Origin: Nyssa sinensis
Lineage: Eukaryota; Streptophyta; Magnoliopsida; Cornales; Nyssaceae
Length of the DNA: 64,000 nt
Direction of reading: 5' to 3'
Assembly (NCBI GenBank): GCA_008638375.1
Contig: CM018041.1
Location: 13,376,552-13,440,551 of the forward strand
Positions 59,560 to 64,000 of the stretch are shown in pieces (position 1 is the stretch's first letter; the number at the start of each line of letters is the position of its first letter). The notes below the pieces were generated by a model that saw only the letters and a program-made list of their open reading frames with translations, did not search any database and was not told the origin of the DNA. The translations under genes were made by a program, and so were the position numbers.

Positions 59560-60852
59560 TTATTGATAATACTTCTGTAAATGTTCTACATTCCAAGGTC
59601 TAGGAGCAGGTTTCCCAACCATGTCTTCTAACCAGTAAGTAGTAGGCCTTATAATCTTTACTACTCTGTAGGGGCCCTCCTAGTTGGGTGATAACTTTCT
59701 CATAGTGGGATCTTTAGTGTTTTGAAACACTCTTCTCAGGACAAGATCTCCAACTTGGAAATTGAGGGGTTTTAGACCTAGTCTAGAACTGTTAGCCATT
59801 CTGTGCTGATATGCTTCCATCCTAATTCTGGCCTGATCTTTCTTTTCTTCTAGTAGATCCAAGTTTTTTGCAAGTTGCTGATCGTTACTCCTTTGGTCGA
59901 AGGCTTCAGTCCTCAAGGTTGGCATACCGATCTCTACAAGGATTACTGCTTTTGTACCATAAGCGAGTAAGAAAGGAGTTTCAGAGGTGGGTGTTCTTCT
60001 GGTTGTTCTGTAGGCCCAGAGAGCATCAGGAAGCTCTTCCACCCATCTTCCTTTAGCTTGCTTTAACCTTTTCTTCAGTGCATCAAGGATTGTTCGGTTG
60101 GTGACCTCTGTTTCCCTATTTGCTTGTGGATGGCCTGGGGAGGCAAAATGTTGCCTGATGTGGAGATTTTCACAAAATTTCTTGAAGACTTTGTCGATGA
60201 ACAACGTTCCATTATCAGAGGTGATTACGCGTGGTATTCTGAACCTGTAGACAATGTTCTTCCAGGTGAAGTTTTCAACTTCCTTCTCTGTGATATGTGT
60301 TAGAGGTTCAGCTTCAGCCCATGTAGAGAAGTAGTCAATGGCTACCAAAAGATATTTCCTGTTTGGTGTGGCTTTAGGTAATGGGCCCACAATGTCCATC
60401 CCCCACTCAGCAAAGGGCCAAAGATTAGTAATTGGGATGAGTTCATGATGGGGCTGGTGTTGATATGGAGCAAACCTTTGGCATTTGTTGCACTTCTGGA
60501 CGTACTCCTTAGCCTGCTTCAGCATACTAGGCCAGTAATAGCCTTGTGTTAGAGCTCGGTGAGCTATTGTTCTACCCCCATTATGGTTCCCATAAATTCC
60601 TTCATGTATTTCTGCCAAGACATACTGAGACTTCTTTGGAGTTAAGCATTTCATCAGGGGCTGAGAGTAAGACCTTCTGTAAAGCTTATGGTTCAAGATT
60701 AGGTACCGAGCTGCTCTGGTTCGGATTCTTCTTGCCTTGTTTTTATCTTCTGGGAGGAGCCCTGACTCTAGGTACTAGAGGATTGGGGTCATCCAGTTCT
60801 GGGGTTGTCCAGTAGTTTGGGCAACTTGGACTTCCTCTATGCTGTGTCTTGG
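59560..60852 (-). pseudogene. element 2 integrase (nonsense codons)
   Basis: Integrase with HHCC (GNHNGGRT ... CNKCQRF) and acidic residues in GMDIVGPLP, SDNGTLF and ETEVTNRT, ending RPWNVEHLQKYYQ at a TAA (59560-59562). A TAG at 59680-59682 replaces the tryptophan of LSPNWEGPY. Upstream, a TAG near 60775-60777 replaces the glutamine of ILQYL, and a TAA near 60853 ends the second RNase H frame. The GQ before AEVTNRT in element 1 is changed to RE here, close to the catalytic glutamate. Confidence 0.88.
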
Positions 60853-61699
60853 TTAGTGAGAAATTTTCACTGTAGAATCTTTTTCTGGCCTTAGGCGGGA
60901 TGCCATGTTTGCCAAAGCATCTGCTCTGCAGTTCTGGCTTCTTTCTATTTTTTGGATGGAGAACATCCGGAAGGAATGCTTTAACAAGTTTACTAGTTCA
61001 GAATACTGAAGTATCCTGTCGTCTTTAATGGAGAATTCTCCCCGGATTTGGCTTACCACCAACTGGGAATCCGAGAAGACCTTATGGTTTTGAACCTCGC
61101 ATTCCTGAGCTAACTTCATGCCTAGGATTAGGGCTTCGTATTCTGCTTCATTGCTGGACGCTCTGAATCCCAAGCTAATTGCCTTTTCTGATAAGAGCCC
61201 GTCAGGGAACTGCAATACCAGGCCCACTCTAGAACCATGATCGGTAAATGACCCATCAGTATAGAGCTGCCATGTCCCTAAATTTTCAAAGAGCTGTGCC
61301 TTGTCTTTTAGTGCCGAGGTGAACTCAGCAACAAAATTTGCTAAGGCTGGCCCTTTGATGGAGTTCTGGCACATATGATATGTCAAATTTTCCTAATTCC
61401 ACAGACCACTTTACTAATTTCCCTAAGACCTCAGGCTTCCTCAATATTGACTTTAGGGGATAGGCAGTTGGGATTTCAATTGAATGGGCTTGGAAATAAG
61501 GTCGGAGTTTCTGGGTTGATATTACCAAAGCGAAGGCCAACTTTTCAATCTCTGGGTATCTTTTTTCTGCGTCAAGCAATGCCCTACTAATGTAGAATAT
61601 GGGCTTCAGGACTCCCCTGTCTTGCTTGACCAGTACGAAATTGATGGCATTTTCAGAGACTGCAAGATAGAGGAGTAGCTTTTCCCCTTGAACTGGTTT
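60853..61699 (-). pseudogene. element 2 RNase H and second RNase H (frameshifted)
   Basis: The RNase H part (LDAEKRYPEIEKLAFAL, KLVKWSVELGKFDISYVPE) shifts frame near 61370. The second RNase H reads on from LANFVAEFTSAL through YTDGSFTDHGS, SNEAEYEALILGMKLAQ, FSDSQLVVSQIRGEF and CRADALANMAS to a stop at 60853-60855. A TAA at 61700-61702 separates it from RT. Here the codon after YTDGSFTD is histidine, where element 1 has a TGA. Confidence 0.85.
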
Positions 61700-62899
61700 T
61701 TACAAGAGCTCTGAAGAGGCAAGGTATCCCTTTAGTTCTTGAAAGGCTTTTTCACACACTTCGGTCCATTGTAAAACTTTGTTTCTTTTTAAAGCTTTAA
61801 AGAAAGGTAGACAACGATCAGTAGATTTGGAGATAAACCTGCTCAGTGCTGCGATTCTGCCATTCAATGCCTGAATGTCCTTCTTGGTTTTTGGTGACTC
61901 TAGCCCAATCAAAGCCTTGATCTGAGTGGGGTCTGTCTCGATACCCCTCTGAGAGACAATATATCCCAAGAATTTTCCTGTCGTCACCCCGAAGGTACAT
62001 TTTGAGGGATTCAGCTTCATCTTGTGTTGTTTTAGGATGTCGAAAGTCTGAGCTAAGTGCTGGAAGTGGCGACCTTTCTGTGAACTTTTGACCAACATGC
62101 CATCAATATAAACCTCTATGGTATTGCTGATCAACAGACTGAACATCTTATTTACTAGACGCTGATATGTGGCCCCAGCATTCTTCAAACCGAACGGCAT
62201 TACTCTATAGCAATAGAGACCTCGTTCGATTATGAATGTTGTCTTCTCCTGATCTGGAGGGTACATCTGGATTTGGTTATATCCGGAATAGGCATCCATG
62301 AAACTCATGAGTTCATGCCCTGTAGTAGCATCAACCAGTTGGTCTATCCTTGGTAGTGGAAAGCTATCTTTGGGGCAAGCTTTATTGAGGTCTGTGCAGT
62401 CACCGCAGATCCTCCACTTGCCATTTTTATTTTTGACCAGAACGGTATTGGCCAACCAGTCTGGGTAGAATACTTCACGTATCATCTTAGCCTTAAGCAA
62501 CCTCCGAACCTCCTCATTTATGATCTGATGCCGCTCTGGAGTAAGCGGCTTTCTTTTTTGTCTCACTAATTGGTGGTTTGGATCTACCATCAGTTTGTGA
62601 GTTATGAGGTTGGGATCTATACCCTCCATGTCTTTGTTTTCCCATGCAAACACAGAGAGGTTGTCTTTCAAAAATTTTATCATCTCCTCTTGCTCGGCGG
62701 GTGACAGGTCTGAACCAACGTGCAAATAACTCCCCTCCGATTCTGAGCTGACTAATACTTTGACGGGTTCCCTAATTGGTTTGGCCCTGCTATCCCATCC
62801 TCTTGGGCTTAGTGGCTCCTCAATTCTGGAAGGGCAACCTTTCTCCTTGGGATCGTGGGAGAGAACTGGATCCACATAGTCCCGAGCATACTGTAACTG
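61700..62899 (-). pseudogene. element 2 reverse transcriptase, catalytic box altered
   Basis: One open frame of about 400 codons after the UAG at 62900-62902. Motifs: NLSVFAWENKDMEGIDP, WLANTVLVKNKNGKWRICGD, FPLPRIDQLVDATTGHELMS, FMDAYSGYNQIQMY, YCYRVMPFGLKNAGATYQRL. The YIDD catalytic box reads YIDG (VEVYIDGMLVKS, about 62100-62108), losing the second aspartate, so the enzyme should be inactive even if made. Element 1 keeps YIDD. Confidence 0.9.
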
Positions 62900-62905
62900 C
62901 TATTT
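62891..62905 (-). promoter_or_regulatory. UAG stop with CARYYA readthrough context, element 2
   Basis: Minus strand AAA TAG CAG TTA CAG, at the same place relative to protease and RT as in element 1. Confidence 0.6.
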
Positions 62906-63565
62906 AGTACCCTTCTCTTTAAGTGCAAGGGCGTGGCATTCCTGAGAGGTTGGCTGACATTCTCTAACAGAATAGATAGTCTGGTTGTGGATGTACTTTA
63001 AGCATTGGTGGAAGGTCGAGGTGACAGCTCCTATATGATGTAACCATGGTCTTCCAATTATGACGTTGTAAGGGGACTTTCCATCCAAGACCATGTATTC
63101 TGAAATTGTGGTTTTCTGTCCTTCACCTTCCCCTATAGTAGTAGGCAGATCAATCCTACATAGTGGGGTGCTTAGATCACCATCAAACCCAGCCATTATT
63201 ACAATTGTAGGCTTGACATCGTTGAAGTTAATTCTCATCTGCTTGAGCGGTTCATAGAACAGAATGTTAGCAGAGCTGCCAGTATCTACCAAGATCCTCC
63301 TGATCTCAAAATTAGCAATTTTAAGGGTGATGACGAGAGCATCACTGTGAGGACAATGCACCCCAGCCAAATCCTGTTCTGTGAATTGGATCTCTGGTAT
63401 TGGCCTGGGTCTTTTTTCAACGCTGGCGATTTGCAAAACATTTGGGGCGACCCTGGCCTCCCGAGCATACCTCTTCCTTGCTCTGTTCAATGTTCCTATA
63501 GCCGGGCTATCTGTATGGGGGACGTAAATAACATGATTATTCTGCCTCTGAGGCTCATTTCGTCC
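62900..63565 (-). CDS. element 2 aspartic protease domain ending at a UAG in a leaky context
   Basis: The core ILVDTGSSANILFYEPL and GRPWLHHIGAVTS are intact, with the usual DTGS active site. The frame ends ACT AAA TAG CAG TTA CAG and continues in the same frame into RT (1200 bases between stops). This is the second instance of the UAG-CARYYA arrangement. Confidence 0.87.
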   Translation of the reverse strand, partial: GRNEPQRQNNHVIYVPHTDSPAIGTLNRARKRYAREARVAPNVLQIASVEKRPRPIPEIQFTEQDLAGVHCPHSDALVITLKIANFEIRRILVDTGSSANILFYEPLKQMRINFNDVKPTIVIMAGFDGDLSTPLCRIDLPTTIGEGEGQKTTISEYMVLDGKSPYNVIIGRPWLHHIGAVTSTFHQCLKYIHNQTIYSVRECQPTSQECHALALKEKGTK

Positions 63566-64000
63566 TTCCCTCTGCTCCTGTATCTACTCAGGCCTCTAGT
63601 CTGTCCTTTGTTGGGGTATATTTTCGTGGAAGTTTTGCCTCCCGTCCTGCTTAACGAACTCCCAAAGACGCCCTCTCTTTATGAGCTGCTCGACCTCATG
63701 TCTAAGGGACCTGCATGTATTAGTTGTATGCCCATGATCCTTGTGAAAGTTGCAGTATTTATTTTGGTCCCTAAAACTGGGATCTCCATTTATCGGCTTT
63801 GGCCATCTCAGGTTTTGACAACCTCGGATCTACCGAAGTACTTGAGCCATTGTAGTGTTCAAAGGAGTAAAATTGGTGAATTCCCTTGGTCCGGAATTAT
63901 ACACAGCTCTGGGTACCGCCCTCTTTTTTGGGCTCCTGACCCTCTTCTTGTTAGGGTCCCTTTTCAGGTCGCCCTTCCTCTGGTCATCCTTTTTCGGATT
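63566..64000 (-). pseudogene. element 2 gag C-terminal part (zinc knuckle), cut by window end
   Basis: Reads basic KKDDQRKGDLKRDPNKKRVR, then REFTNFTPLNTTMAQVLR followed by a TAG (about 63833-63835) where element 1 has CAA, then NLRWPKPINGDPSFRDQ and the zinc knuckle KYCNFHKDHGHTTNTC in C-x2-H-x4-H-x4-C form. Two further TAGs lie near 63580-63602, one at a DQR position of element 1. The capsid core is outside the window. Confidence 0.82.

Larger units (their letters stand above)
55781..64000 (-). mobile_element. Ty3/gypsy Tat-lineage retrotransposon, element 2 (incomplete at window edge)
   Basis: Has the left (3') LTR, antisense gene, tandem array, integrase, RNase H domains, RT, protease and the C-terminal part of gag, all in the order of element 1. 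The rest of gag and the 5' LTR lie beyond position 64000. Its sequence is clearly diverged from element 1, so it is a related family rather than a recent copy. It holds many more nonsense codons, mostly at CAG or TGG positions. ACTAC (55776-55780) precedes the LTR and should recur after the missing LTR. Confidence 0.93.

Noticed and set aside
1..64000. CRISPR arrays, bacterial operons or prophage
   Set aside because: All evidence is of plant nuclear DNA; the tandem arrays lack spacer structure and lie inside retrotransposons.
1..64000. Intact tRNA or rRNA genes
   Set aside because: Only tRNA-like promoter pieces of SINEs were seen; none folds into a full tRNA by inspection.

Overview
This 64 kb window is nuclear DNA from a flowering plant, most likely a eudicot. 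It is AT-rich and has long non-coding stretches, GT-AG introns, plant-specific transcription factor genes, Ty3/gypsy elements of the Tat type, small DNA transposons and many (TA)n/(GA)n microsatellites. I cannot name the species from the sequence.

Layout. 1-6340 is non-coding apart from two decayed fragments, one of a universal stress protein gene (about 3731-3930) and one of a Ty1/copia pol with part of its LTR (about 4080-4990). 6344-10850 (minus strand) is an AUXIN RESPONSE FACTOR of the ARF10/16/18 clade with its miR160 target site; its DNA-binding half is intact but its C-terminal half carries a frameshift, a premature stop and a second frameshift. 10850-17170 is AT-rich intergenic DNA with one hAT-like element. 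17175-27696 is a complete Tat-lineage LTR retrotransposon lying on the minus strand, flanked by a 5-bp target duplication (GTACC). 27697-36900 is intergenic DNA with three hAT-type non-autonomous elements and several SINE-like insertions. 36920-40640 (minus strand) is an intact two-coding-exon class-A GATA factor (GATA8-like) with 5'UTR introns. 41000-55780 is intergenic: a 420-bp tandem repeat, a hAT-type element with perfect 8-bp duplications, a Tourist-like MITE and a G-box-rich island. 55781 to the window end is a second, older Tat element of a related family, cut off inside gag.

How the parts work together. The two host genes are regulators: the ARF is an auxin-pathway repressor-type factor under miR160 control, and the GATA factor is a zinc-finger transcription factor. 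The two Tat elements share one architecture (gag, protease, RT, RNase H, second RNase H, integrase, then a tandem hairpin array and an antisense gene before the 3' LTR). Comparing them gives the most interesting results. Both have an in-frame UAG between protease and RT, followed by the leaky-stop context CARYYA. Both also carry an antisense, intron-containing gene with its own TATA box and matching exon lengths.
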